Shown here in pieces: positions 10,200 through 19,271 of a stretch of DNA of 64,000 nucleotides (position 1 is its first letter; each line of letters opens with the position of its first letter). Origin of the DNA: DATKEJ01 sp963768715 (lineage in GTDB: Bacteria; Bacteroidota; Rhodothermia; Rhodothermales; DATKEJ01). The notes beneath the pieces were generated by a model. It saw only the letters and a program-made list of their open reading frames with translations, made no database searches and had not been told where the DNA came from. The stretch is taken from NCBI GenBank assembly GCA_963768715.1, contig CAVYJC010000007.1:310001-374000 (forward strand), read 5' to 3'. The translations under genes and the position numbers were made by a program.

Positions 10200-10850
10200 A
10201 TGACATTCGCCAAATTGAAACACTACCTGATTTATTCTTTGGTCGGCGTGTTGGGGGCGATGATTGCACTGCCTGCGGCAGCCCAGAATCCCTATAAGCA
10301 GTCTGACGATACCTGGATCACGATCCGCGGCCAGGTGGCGTCGGTGCTTCGCAACGCCATCATGCTCGACTATGGCCATGGTACCATAGCGGTCGACATA
10401 GACGATACGAAAGGTGAGGCCGAGGCCTACCGCTTGTTGCCGGGCGACAAAGTGACGGTATTCGGGTTGATCGACAAGGATTCTTTTGCCGGTACGACGA
10501 TCCAGGCGGCCAGCGTCTACGTCGACAAGACCGGGAAGAACATATATGCCACTGTCAACGACCCGGACGAACTGTACAGATATGGCGGGATGAGCTCGCC
10601 CACGGATCCGTCCATCACGATCCTGCGAGGCTTCGTAAGCAGCATCGACGGTCACGAGTTCACCCTGAACTCAGGCGACAGGGCCATTGAAATCGAAACC
10701 GGCCACATGTCGCACGACCCGCTGACTAAGGAACATCCGCAAATCAAGGTCGGAGACATCGTGCGCATCCGCGGCCATCTGGATGACAACCTGTTCAAAG
10801 GGCGCAGGTTTGCCGCGGAGTCGATCGACGTCATCCACAAAATCGGATGA
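10200..10850 (+). CDS. Periplasmic protein with two OB-fold-like domains
   Basis: A 216-aa protein. Start ATG 10200 is preferred over the upstream 10029 because it opens a clear signal peptide (LIYSLVGVLGAMIALPAAAQ) and has a GGAG about 11 bases upstream. Two similar halves follow: TWITIRGQVASVLRNAIMLDYG...IAVDIDD...LLPGDKVTVFG and ITILRGFVSSIDGHEFTLNSG...AIEIETG...IKVGDIVRIRG. This G-x-V-x-S-x(n)-F-L-x(n)-GDxVxVxG pattern is that of bacterial OB-fold (BOF/DUF5666-like) periplasmic proteins, here duplicated. Such proteins bind small ligands or nucleotide-like molecules; the ligand is unknown. It stands alone upstream of the YD-repeat pair. Confidence 0.7.
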   Translation: MTFAKLKHYLIYSLVGVLGAMIALPAAAQNPYKQSDDTWITIRGQVASVLRNAIMLDYGHGTIAVDIDDTKGEAEAYRLLPGDKVTVFGLIDKDSFAGTTIQAASVYVDKTGKNIYATVNDPDELYRYGGMSSPTDPSITILRGFVSSIDGHEFTLNSGDRAIEIETGHMSHDPLTKEHPQIKVGDIVRIRGHLDDNLFKGRRFAAESIDVIHKIG

Positions 10851-10946
10851 TTCTTTCTGGTCCGGAAGCCTGCCCCGGACGGGCGAGCCTCAACTGTTGG
10901 GGATTTCAGTCTGTCCGTCGAGCACGGAGGGGTCCGGGGTCAGAGG

Positions 10947-10965
10947 TTCAAATTTGCGATTTGAA
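10947..10965. repeat. Inverted repeat between OB-fold gene and YD-repeat gene
   Basis: TTCAAAT, a 5-base loop (ttgcg), ATTTGAA: a perfect 7-bp stem with no T-run. It lies 71 bases upstream of the YD-repeat gene start and could be an operator or a mRNA fold. Confidence 0.4.
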
Positions 10966-11036
10966 TTGACTCCGTGGCCCCCGGGCGCCCGCTCCCGTGC
11001 ATAGTGGTTTAGAGCACCACTTAACCACCGGGAGAA

Positions 11037-12359
11037 ATGAAACGATCTGCTACCGCCACGTTGGCATTCGTATTGCTTGTGCTGGGAACGTCGGCCCATG
11101 CGCAGAACCGCGCCCATACCCAACTGAAGACTTCTGAAGATGCTCTCGTTGCGCTGTCCAAGAGCACGCTGGACGGCGATCTGCGTACCGAATATCTCCA
11201 TCAGACTTGGAACGGCCAGGACTGGGATGATGTGAGCCGCTACACCTACACGTACGATCAGGCCGGCAACGTGATCGAACGCATCCAGGAAACGTGGACC
11301 GACGGCGAGTGGGTTCCCGACCTTCGCCTGTCGTATACGTACGACGGCGCGGGCAACGAGACCCAAGTCATCGTCCAAGATTGGATCGAATCCGACTGGC
11401 TGAATAAGTCGCGTACCGATCACGAATATGATGCCATGGGCAATCCCACGCTGGAGACGTTGTTGACGTGGACTGACAACGCTTGGGAGCTCACCACCCG
11501 CTATTCAACCACCTATGACGAGAACGGAAACAAGACGTCGCTGCTTCACGAAGCCAGTTCGGACGGAATGGAATGGCGCAACTCCTATCGGCAGACATGG
11601 TCGTACGACGAGAATGGAAACCCGACCGAAAGCCTCCGGGAGCAATGGAAGAATTCGCAGTAGGGGAGCCCTACACGCGATAAACCTATACCTATGACGA
11701 AATGGGCAACCAGATCGTGTGGGAGGAAAGGGGTCTGGAAGACCGACCATTGGGAGAACCTTGGACGAGAGGAATCCACCTACGACGAGGCGGGCAATTG
11801 GATTGAATTGGACGAATTCGTGCCCGATGGAGCGGATTGGGTCTATGACTATCGCATCCGTTTCACACACGATGAATCCGGAAACATCATCGAACAGATC
11901 GTCGAGGATTGGGAAGGCAACGAGTGGGTGAACGATAACATCGCCACGAATGTCTACGACGAATCCGGAAACCTGCTAAGCCGCACGGTTCAGTCCTGGA
12001 ACGACACCGCCTTCGAGAACAGTTTCCGAAACCTTTACACCTACATGCCCGCCGTTGGCACGGCCATCACAGACGATCGTCTGTCGGAAACGCCCGGCCG
12101 GATCAGCCTCTACCAGAACTATCCGAATCCATTCAATCCGTCGACTACGATCCGGTACGAAATCAACGAGCGGCGGTTCGTCAGCCTCGCGGTCTACGAC
12201 GCAGCGGGTCGCCTCGTTGAGTCATTGGTCAATAGTCCCCAGTCAGCGGGCAGCCATTCCGTGACGTGGGATGCGAAAGGAATACCCAGCGGCGCCTATT
12301 TCTGTCGACTCGAAGCCGGTGGGGTCGTGGACATCAGGACCATGTTTCTGCTGAGATGA
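11037..12359 (+). pseudogene. YD-type repeat T9SS protein, broken near the middle
   Basis: Secreted repeat protein. The signal peptide ends in LLVLGTSAHAQ, followed by repeats of about 26 residues in the form TYDxxGNxIExxxxxWxxxxW, similar to the YD/RHS-type repeats of cell-surface and toxin-delivery proteins. Here there is no RHS core motif, so a short adhesin or surface protein is more likely than a toxin carrier. A stop codon closes the first frame at 11663; the repeats resume as TYTYDEMGNQIV in another frame that itself has a TAA just before it, then shift again near 11720. From there the frame is open to 12359 with NYPNPFNPSTTIRYE and a full T9SS type A sorting domain. At least two indels plus one stop are needed, so decay is more likely here than in single-indel genes. 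Paralogue of the next gene. Confidence 0.8.
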
Positions 12360-12361
12360 TG

Positions 12362-12389
12362 GTCGAACGTCGAACATCGAACATCGAAC
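12362..12389. repeat. Heptamer array (GTCGAAC/ATCGAAC)
   Basis: Four 7-bp units (GTCGAAC twice, ATCGAAC twice) begin two bases after the stop of the first YD-repeat gene. Confidence 0.8.
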
Positions 12390-12475
12390 ATTTCAAATTG
12401 CCCGGGTGACCTAACGTCGTCCCCTTTTCGGTATTGCATGGTAGGGAAGTCTACCACCAAACCGATTTTGGAGCC

Positions 12476-13797
12476 ATGACCAGGGTTATTGTAATTCTTG
12501 CCACGACCGTCATCTCTCTTGCATTCACGACACCAGGGTTTCCCAGAACCTCAATGCCGATTACTCGCGACGCGACCCGAGCGGACTCGAAACGGCGTTA
12601 GCCAAGAACACTGCCGAGGGAGACTTACTGACTGAAAGGGACTTCCAGGAATGGAACGGGCAGGACTGGGAGAACAAGACGCGGTGGGTCTTTACGTACG
12701 ACGAAGCCGGAAATCAAATCGAACAACTGAATGAGACCTGGACCGACGGTGCGTGGGGAAAGTCGGCTCGGAGTGAGTTCTCGTACGACGATTCGGGCAA
12801 CCTGATCGAGTCGACGGGCCAGAAGTGGACGGGTTCCGACTGGGAAAACCAGGGAGGTTATCTCTATTCCTACGACGACGCCGATAACCAGATCGAATGG
12901 GTTTGGCGCAAGTGGTCGGATGGGGACTGGAACAACTACCAGCGTTTCCTGATGACGTATGACGATGCAGGGAGGGAGATCGAGTGGTTCTGGCAGAAGC
13001 TGAGCGGGGAAGCATATGTCGATTACCGGCGCAGGCTGTCGTCGTATGACGATTCGGGCAATCTCATCCAGACGATCGAGGATAACTGGAATGATCCGGA
13101 TTGGGAGACTTTTCGACGCACCACATTCGAGTATGACCAGGCAGGAAACCTGACTTCGACAATGGAGGAAGTCTTAACCGGCACCGAATGGCAAAGCAAC
13201 TGGCTGGAGACGCGGACCTATGACGAATCTGGCAACCGGACCGGGCTGCTCTGGCAGGACTGGATGGATGGCGCATGGGTCAATAGCTTTCGAGAAATGG
13301 TCACCTACGACGAATCCGGCAATTGGCTCGAGTGGACGGTCGACAACTGGGACGGGAACGACTGGGTGAAGGACGTACTCGATTCGGCGGTCTACGACGA
13401 CGCGGGCAACCGCATCATCAACATGAGGCAGACCTGGAACGGCTCATCGTACGAGAACACCAAACGGTCGGTCTATACCTTCCAGCCCGCCGTAGGGACG
13501 GCAACGACGAACGACCACCCTTCGGAAACGCCGGGGCAAATCAGCCTCTACCAGAATTATCCGAATCCGTTCAATCCCTCCACAACGATCCAATACGCAG
13601 TATCAGAGCCGACGACGGTTCGATTGACCATTCTCGATGCCCTCGGACGGGTGGTGGAGTCATTGGTCAATGATCGTCAATCAGCGGGGGACCACTCCGT
13701 GACGTGGGATGCGACATCCCAGCCCAGTGGGGTGTATTTCTGCCGTCTCGAGGCTGGGGGTTTCGTCGAAGTGAGGGTGATGTCGTTAGCGAAATAG
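12476..13797 (+). CDS. YD-type repeat T9SS protein with one frameshift near the signal peptide
   Basis: Tandem paralogue of the preceding gene. The ATG at 12476 starts a signal peptide (VIVILATTVISLAFTTPG) in one frame; at GGGTTTCCCAG (about 12537-12546) the product continues in the next frame as QNLNADYSRRDPSGLETALAK, which aligns with QNRAHTQLKTSEDALVALSK of the paralogue. About eight TYDxxGN-type repeats follow, then NYPNPFNPSTTIQYA and a T9SS type A sorting domain. The indel sits between homopolymers, so a sequencing error is plausible; real inactivation is the alternative. Repeat number differs from the paralogue, as expected of unequal exchange. Exported surface protein, function unknown. 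Confidence 0.8.
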
Positions 13798-13846
13798 GCA
13801 GGGGCAAAAGCAATCGCCTCGTACTCCTCCACCCCTTACTCATTGC

Positions 13847-15886
13847 TCAACCTCCCGGCCCGACAACCGTAAAGATATCCTGGGCCTTTCGAATCGACAT
13901 GGCGGGTCCGACGAACACGACGGTATCTCCCGCTTCGATGGCTGTATTCCCCCGGGGGACGACGAACGCTTTCCCTCGAATCACGGCAGCGACGACGCAT
14001 TCCCTCGGAATGTCAATTTCACGGATCTCTTTGCCGGCTACGCGCGCCTTTTCGGGAACGACCACGCTAACGAGGTTCGCTACGCCTGCCTCGATCTCGA
14101 ATAGATCGGCGATGCCCGGACGGTCGAGATAATTCTCCACCGCGGCCGCGGTTGCCCATGGAGCGCTCACCGCGACGACGCCGTTTCCCTCCAGCAATGC
14201 GACGTAGTCGGGATCCTGCACGATTGCCATCACCCTCGTCGCGCCGAGTCGTATCGCCTGGAGGGCGGCAATCACGTTGCGTCCGTCGTCATCCGACGCG
14301 GCAATGACGACGTCGATGTCTGCCAGGCCAACCTGTTCGAGTAGCTCCTTCTTGGTTCCGTCACCCTGGAAAATGGGGACGTTGTACCGGCGCTCGAGTT
14401 CGCGGCAGTGTTCTTCGTCCTCTTCGACGAAGGTCACTTGATGCTCAGCGGTCCTGAACATCAACCGGAATTCATCTTTGGCGAGTAGGCGGTCGGCAAT
14501 ATTCTGCCCCTGTGCTCCGCCGCTAATGATGAGTACGCGCATGCGTTTTCTCCATTTTGCTTTAGCAAGTAATACGAATCGCTCCACTGCCGCCGGCAGT
14601 TGTCGGAACTGTGCGCGATTGATCGGCCGCAGTAAGTAGATGCCGGCCCCCAGGGCCGTCATTGCGCCGCCGAGCAGAAAGCTTCTTTGCTCCAGAGCCG
14701 GTACAAATGCCCAGCACGAAATCACCCCCAGAATCGGTACGAGCGGGAATAGAGCGACGCGAAACGGACGCCTGAGGTTGGGCATTCGCCGCTGGAGCGT
14801 GATGACTGCGAAGTTGACAATCCCGAGGCCCATCAGGAAACCGAAGTCGGACATCGAGGCTGCAAAGCGAACGATCCCCGTCACACCGAATACCGCCACG
14901 ACCGCCGCACAGATGAACAGAGCGATGTGAGGCGTCCGGTGACGCCGGTGGAGCGTAGCCAGAAATCGTGGGAAGTGGCCGTCCCGGCCAAGGGCATACA
15001 GCACGCGTGCACTGGCGCCCAGCGTGACACTAAAGGCCGACAGGCTCGCCATGATCGTCGCAAGGATTCCCATCCAACGTCCCCAGTCACCGAACAGACG
15101 CTCACAGGCGTAGATGAACGGGACGTCGGTTTGTGCCAGATCAGCGTAATTCACGGCGCCCATCATGACGCCGACTACGCCCACGTAGATGGCGGTCCCG
15201 GCGAAGAGCGTGATCAGAATGGCACGGGGAATCGTTTTTCCCGGATTGATGATTTCTTCCGAGGCCACGGTGATCAGCTCGAATCCGACATACGAGATGT
15301 AGATCAATGCCATAGCAGGGACGAACTCTCCCCAACCGTGGGGTGCGAGGGGCTGCAGGTTTGGCGCCTCGACGGAAGCTGCTCCCAGCGCGGCGAAACC
15401 AAGCAAGACCGCCAGCTCGATCAAGTTCATCACCGTGATGACCTTGAGTGCCTCCGACATTCCACGGAAATTGATCAGCGTGAAGACCAGTGTCGTCAAT
15501 ATGGCGACGACCGCAACGCTGAGGTCCGGCCAGAAATATTCCCGAATGGTCAGCGAGAAGATGATGACATAGAGCGCGCACGCCACAACGTTGCCGATCC
15601 AGAAGAACCATCCGGTCAGGAACGCGACGGGTTTCGGTAGCGTGCGGCTCGTGAACGAATAGCCCCCGCCGGCGATGGGAATGGCCGCCCCGAGCTCGCT
15701 GTAGTTCATGGCGGTGAACGCTGTCAGCAAGCCCATGACGAGGTACACCCCGATGGCGAGGGGGCCCACCATTTTGGCCAGTTCTCCCGGAAGCGCAAAG
15801 ATCCCAGGACCCATCATGGCGCCGATCCCGATCATCACGGCCATGAAGAGTCCGATGTTTCGCTTGAACTCGATACGCTCGGCCAT
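13847..15886 (-). CDS. APC-family permease fused to an RCK (TrkA_N-TrkA_C) module
   Basis: A 679-aa inner-membrane transporter. Residues ~1-430 have about 12 membrane helices with APC-superfamily signatures (MIGIGAMMGPGIFALPG in helix 1, ISYVGFELITVASEEIINP in helix 6, ALGRDGHFP in the loop after helix 8), so it carries an amino acid or other organic cation. Residues ~447-679 are cytoplasmic and match the RCK module of Trk/Kef systems: a Rossmann-type TrkA_N (MRVLIISGGAQGQNIADRL, with GGAQGQ in place of the usual GxGxxG, then GDGTKKELL and VVIAASDDD) and a TrkA_C domain (VAGKEIREIDIP...GDTVVFVGP). The fusion suggests nucleotide- or ligand-gated amino acid or K+-coupled transport. It is co-oriented with the hydrogenase operon, 140 bases beyond its last gene. 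Confidence 0.9.
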   Translation of the reverse strand: MAERIEFKRNIGLFMAVMIGIGAMMGPGIFALPGELAKMVGPLAIGVYLVMGLLTAFTAMNYSELGAAIPIAGGGYSFTSRTLPKPVAFLTGWFFWIGNVVACALYVIIFSLTIREYFWPDLSVAVVAILTTLVFTLINFRGMSEALKVITVMNLIELAVLLGFAALGAASVEAPNLQPLAPHGWGEFVPAMALIYISYVGFELITVASEEIINPGKTIPRAILITLFAGTAIYVGVVGVMMGAVNYADLAQTDVPFIYACERLFGDWGRWMGILATIMASLSAFSVTLGASARVLYALGRDGHFPRFLATLHRRHRTPHIALFICAAVVAVFGVTGIVRFAASMSDFGFLMGLGIVNFAVITLQRRMPNLRRPFRVALFPLVPILGVISCWAFVPALEQRSFLLGGAMTALGAGIYLLRPINRAQFRQLPAAVERFVLLAKAKWRKRMRVLIISGGAQGQNIADRLLAKDEFRLMFRTAEHQVTFVEEDEEHCRELERRYNVPIFQGDGTKKELLEQVGLADIDVVIAASDDDGRNVIAALQAIRLGATRVMAIVQDPDYVALLEGNGVVAVSAPWATAAAVENYLDRPGIADLFEIEAGVANLVSVVVPEKARVAGKEIREIDIPRECVVAAVIRGKAFVVPRGNTAIEAGDTVVFVGPAMSIRKAQDIFTVVGPGG

Positions 15887-16026
15887 GTCAAGATTCGATT
15901 GCGAATACGTGGGTTTGCTGCGACTGAAAGAACGGGGCGGGTCGTTTCAATCAACTAGTGATCGCGTCCAATCCGTTCGGAGCGTGACGGATTCTTTGCG
16001 CTGCGTCCTGCGCCTTGCTCTCATCT

Positions 16027-16659
16027 CTATATCCCTAAGAACATCACCACCGCCCCAGAAAAGGCGATGACCGCGCCCGCGACCGTGTGCCCGTGGTGAT
16101 GACTGATTTGGAGAAACCTGAGGAAACCAACTCCCTCGTGGGCCAGCACCACCTGAAGCAGCATCATGCCGATGGTAATCAGGCTGAAGACGAGGGAGAC
16201 AAGAAAGACGGCATGCCAGCTATCCGCCGCCGAGACGAATAGCAGCGGGATGAGAGGCTCGCAGGGACCGAGAACGAAGAGCGCAAACAGCGCCCAGACG
16301 GTGACCTGCTTCTTCGGATCGACGTACACGTGCCGGTGGGCGCGGGCGTGACGAATTCCCCAGAGGGCATAGGCAATCCCGAATCCGACCAACATCAATC
16401 CGGCCACCTCCGCCCGCTGCGTCTCGAATGCTTTGAGCGCAGTCAATTGGAAGCCGAAGAACAAGCCGAGCGCTCCGATTGCGAGCGACGATCCAACGTG
16501 TCCGATCCCGGCGAAGAATGTGACCGAAATCAGTTTAGGACGCGACCAGCTCTGGGCGCGCGCGATACTCACGAACGGGATCCAGTGATCCGGCGCCAGG
16601 GCATGCACAAAGGCGATGGCGGCCGTGGAAAGGAGGAGGACGATGAGGGATGATTCCAT
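16027..16659 (-). CDS. NicO/RcnA-like nickel transporter
   Basis: A 210-aa membrane protein with about six helices. The first helix carries HALAPDHWIPF, the His-x(4)-Asp-His signature of nickel-cobalt transporters, and two His-rich loops follow (GIRHARAHRHVYV and ISHHHGHT). These fit the NicO/RcnA-like family; HupE/UreJ is the alternative. It is the last gene of the hydrogenase cluster, 93 bases after hypE, across a heptamer array. Context and motif together support Ni2+ uptake or homeostasis for [NiFe] centre assembly. An efflux role as in RcnA cannot be excluded from sequence. Confidence 0.8.
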   Translation of the reverse strand: MESSLIVLLLSTAAIAFVHALAPDHWIPFVSIARAQSWSRPKLISVTFFAGIGHVGSSLAIGALGLFFGFQLTALKAFETQRAEVAGLMLVGFGIAYALWGIRHARAHRHVYVDPKKQVTVWALFALFVLGPCEPLIPLLFVSAADSWHAVFLVSLVFSLITIGMMLLQVVLAHEGVGFLRFLQISHHHGHTVAGAVIAFSGAVVMFLGI

Positions 16660-16719
16660 CGGAACTAGGAATTAGGAATGAAGGGCATCCGACGCCGCGA
16701 ACACGCGGGACAACGACGG

Positions 16720-16747
16720 GTATTTGGTATTTGGTATTTGGTATTTG
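16720..16747. repeat. Heptamer array (GTATTTG)
   Basis: Four perfect 7-bp copies of GTATTTG between hypE and the nickel transporter gene, ending six bases from the hypE stop codon. Confidence 0.9.
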
Positions 16748-16752
16748 AAGTT

Positions 16753-17823
16753 TCAACATATCCTCGGAAGTTGCTCGCCGACCATCGTATCGACAATCCG
16801 CCAGCCGCCGATTCGGGTTTGCATGGTAACGAGTCCGGCGCGTCCGTCGACGACCGATCCGATAATTGTGGCGTCTCGCCCGAATTCATGGCCGTTCATA
16901 GCGCCCAACACGTCTTCAGCCGCATGCGGGGAGACGGAGGCGATCAGTTTACCTTCGTTCGCGACGTAGAGCGGATCCAGACCCAGGAATTCGCAGGCGC
17001 CCGACACCGGGGGTTTGATCGGAAGTGTCTCCTCCCGGATGTCGATCTGCACTTCCGAAGCGATCGCGAACTCATTGAGCGTGGCAGCGACGCCACCTCT
17101 TGTCGGGTCTCGCAATGCATGGATCGCCTCTCCACCCGCTTCCAGCATCGATTCGACCAGCCCGTTGAGTGGAGCCGTGTCGGAGGCAATTGGCGTTTCG
17201 AACTGCAAGCCTTCGCGTTTGGACAGGATCGCCATCCCATGATCCGCAATCGATCCGCTGACGATGATGACGTCGCCAGACTTCAGGCAGCCGGATCCGA
17301 TCGTGAAGTCGTGCTCAATGACACCCAGGCCGGTCGTATTGATGAAGACTTTGTCGCCCTTGCCCCTGTTGACCACCTTCGTGTCGCCGGTCACGATAGT
17401 CACGCCGGCACGGTCAGCCGCCCTCCGCATCGAAATGACAATCTCCCGGAGGTCCGAGAGTGACAGTCCTTCCTCAAGGATCATCCCGACGCTAAGGTAG
17501 AGCGGCCGCGCGCCCGACATCGCGATGTCATTGACGGTGCCGTTCACTGCCAGCTCGCCGATGTTTCCTCCCGGGAAAAAGATCGGATCGACGACGAACG
17601 AGTCGGTGCTCATCGACACGCTTCCTTCCTTCATCACAAGTGTCGCGCAATCTTCGAGTCGCTTCAGTTCCGGATTGTCGAAGGCCCAGACGAAAAGGTC
17701 CCGGATGAGCCGGTTCATCATTTTCCCGCCCGAGCCGTGGCTCAATTGGACGGTGTCGTGCTCCGTGATCGGGAGCGGACAGAGGCCGAAACCGTCAATA
17801 TGAATGGTGCCGGGAGATTGCAT
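16753..17823 (-). CDS. hypE: Carbamoyl dehydratase HypE
   Basis: A 356-aa enzyme that dehydrates the S-carbamoyl on its own C-terminal Cys to thiocyanate, the CN ligand donor for the NiFe site. The C-terminus is PRIC with the carrier Cys as last residue, as expected. The N-terminal LSHGSGGKMMNRLI is the ATP-binding signature of the PurM/HypE family, followed by STDSFVVDPIFFPGGNIG and DPTRGGVA. The start at 17823 overlaps the hypD stop by one base (TGATG), which fixes it over the 42-codon longer reading. Length is normal. Confidence 0.97.
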   Translation of the reverse strand: MQSPGTIHIDGFGLCPLPITEHDTVQLSHGSGGKMMNRLIRDLFVWAFDNPELKRLEDCATLVMKEGSVSMSTDSFVVDPIFFPGGNIGELAVNGTVNDIAMSGARPLYLSVGMILEEGLSLSDLREIVISMRRAADRAGVTIVTGDTKVVNRGKGDKVFINTTGLGVIEHDFTIGSGCLKSGDVIIVSGSIADHGMAILSKREGLQFETPIASDTAPLNGLVESMLEAGGEAIHALRDPTRGGVAATLNEFAIASEVQIDIREETLPIKPPVSGACEFLGLDPLYVANEGKLIASVSPHAAEDVLGAMNGHEFGRDATIIGSVVDGRAGLVTMQTRIGGWRIVDTMVGEQLPRIC

Positions 17824-18929
17824 CACGGCTCCACGTCGATCAAATGGTGACGAGCGTAGGTGTAGTAGGCCGAACAGGCACCCTCTGACGACACCATCGT
17901 GGCGCCGAGCGGCTTCTGCGGTGTGCATCCCTTGCCGAAGGCCGGACATTCGTAAGGCTTCTTGAGTCCCTGCAAGACCAGCCCGCTGATGCAGATTTCC
18001 GGCTCGTCAACCGAGAGATCACCCACGGAGAAGGCCCGTTCGGCGTCGTGCACGCGGTACTCATCCCTGAGGCTGAATCCGCTCGACGGGATCTCCCCGA
18101 TGCCGCGCCATTTCCGGTCGGTCACCTCGAACACCTCGGCGATCAGGCTCCTGGCCGGCACATTGCCCTCGCGGCGAACCGCGCGCGAGTACTGATTCTC
18201 CACCTCAGCCTTGCCGGCTTCGAGCTGCCGGACTACCATCAGCACGCCCTCGAGGATGTCCACGGGCTCGAATCCGGTCACGACGATCGGGACGCCGAAC
18301 TGCGCGGCGATCGGATCATACTCCTCCCATCCCATAATGGCGCAGACGTGGCCGGCGGCCAGGTATCCTTGCACGCGATTCCTCGGGGATGACAGGAGCG
18401 CCCGCATCGCCGGCGGCACGAGGACGTGCGAAACGAGGACCTTGAAGTTCTCGAGTCCTTCGCGGTGCGCCTGCCAGACAGCCATGGCGTTGTTGGGAGC
18501 CGTGGTTTCGAAACCCACGGCGAAGAAGACGACGTTCTTGTCCGGATTCTTCCGTGCGATCTCGACCGCGTCCAACGGCGAGTAGATGACTCTTACGTCG
18601 CCGCCCTCTGATTTCACCATGAAGAGATCCTTTTCGGATCCAGGGACGCGCAGCATATCGCCGAACGACGTAAAGATGACGTCCGGTCGCGACGCGATGG
18701 CAACCGCGCGGTCGATCAGCTCGAGCGGGGTGACGCAAACGGGGCAGCCCGGGCCGTGCACCAACTCGAGGCCTTCCGGAAGCAACTGATCGATGCCGTT
18801 CCGGATGATCGAGTGTGTCTGCCCTCCGCAGATTTCCATGATTACCCACGGCTTCGTGATCAAGGCGTGGATCTCATCGATGATCTTCCGTGCGATGGCG
18901 GGGTCGCGGAATTCTTCGAGGTATTTCAT
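17823..18929 (-). CDS. hypD: Hydrogenase formation protein HypD
   Basis: A 368-aa iron-sulfur scaffold that, with HypC, carries the Fe(CN)2CO unit. Key motifs are present: MEICGGQTHSI (about residue 34), HGPGCPVCVTP (Cys pair, about residue 69-72), and the C-terminal cluster-binding region with PAFGKGCTPQ and EGACSAYY. Its ATG overlaps the hypC stop (ATGA), indicating translational coupling to its partner protein. Cytoplasmic. Length matches the family. Confidence 0.97.
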   Translation of the reverse strand: MKYLEEFRDPAIARKIIDEIHALITKPWVIMEICGGQTHSIIRNGIDQLLPEGLELVHGPGCPVCVTPLELIDRAVAIASRPDVIFTSFGDMLRVPGSEKDLFMVKSEGGDVRVIYSPLDAVEIARKNPDKNVVFFAVGFETTAPNNAMAVWQAHREGLENFKVLVSHVLVPPAMRALLSSPRNRVQGYLAAGHVCAIMGWEEYDPIAAQFGVPIVVTGFEPVDILEGVLMVVRQLEAGKAEVENQYSRAVRREGNVPARSLIAEVFEVTDRKWRGIGEIPSSGFSLRDEYRVHDAERAFSVGDLSVDEPEICISGLVLQGLKKPYECPAFGKGCTPQKPLGATMVSSEGACSAYYTYARHHLIDVEP

Positions 18930-19228
18930 GGCGATGCCTCGGGATCATCCTGCCCGTTCGTCTCCAGCGGCATGCCGAAGACGTCGGTACCCTCCTGAGC
19001 CGCCGCCTCGACCATTTCGTCCCACAGGGCGAGCGTCTTCTGCGCCTCCTCTTCATCCAGCACGCTTATAGCGAAACCGGCGTGGACGAGCACATACTGG
19101 CCGACGGCAACGCCCGGAACGTATGCCAGGCAGGCCGTATTCACCGCGCCTGAATAGTCGACACGTCCCATTTCCAGCCCGTGCTGGTCGTACGTCTCAA
19201 TTAGTCTTCCAGGAATAGCCAGGCACAT
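18926..19228 (-). CDS. hypC: Hydrogenase maturation chaperone HypC/HybG
   Basis: A 100-aa chaperone starting MCLAIPGRL, where Cys2 is the conserved residue that binds the iron unit and the large-subunit precursor. The central VGQYVLVHAGFAISVLDEEEAQ is typical. It hands the Fe(CN)2CO unit from HypD to the large subunit. The C-terminus (GMPLETNGQDDPEASP) is about 15-20 residues longer than in E. coli HypC and acidic; its role is unknown. It lies 20 bases after hypF across an octamer array. Confidence 0.96.
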   Translation of the reverse strand: MCLAIPGRLIETYDQHGLEMGRVDYSGAVNTACLAYVPGVAVGQYVLVHAGFAISVLDEEEAQKTLALWDEMVEAAAQEGTDVFGMPLETNGQDDPEASP

Positions 19229-19235
19229 GGGTTCG

Positions 19236-19271
19236 GTCTTCTAGTCTTCTAGTCTTCTAGTCTTCTAGTCT
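19236..19271. repeat. Octamer array (TCTTCTAG), overlapping the hypF 3' end
   Basis: Four-plus copies of the 8-bp unit TCTTCTAG. On the minus, coding strand it reads CTAGAAGA. It encodes the last residues of HypF (...TRRLED) and spans the hypF-hypC gap. The same octamer, in the opposite orientation on the map, recurs at 45575-45610. Confidence 0.9.
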
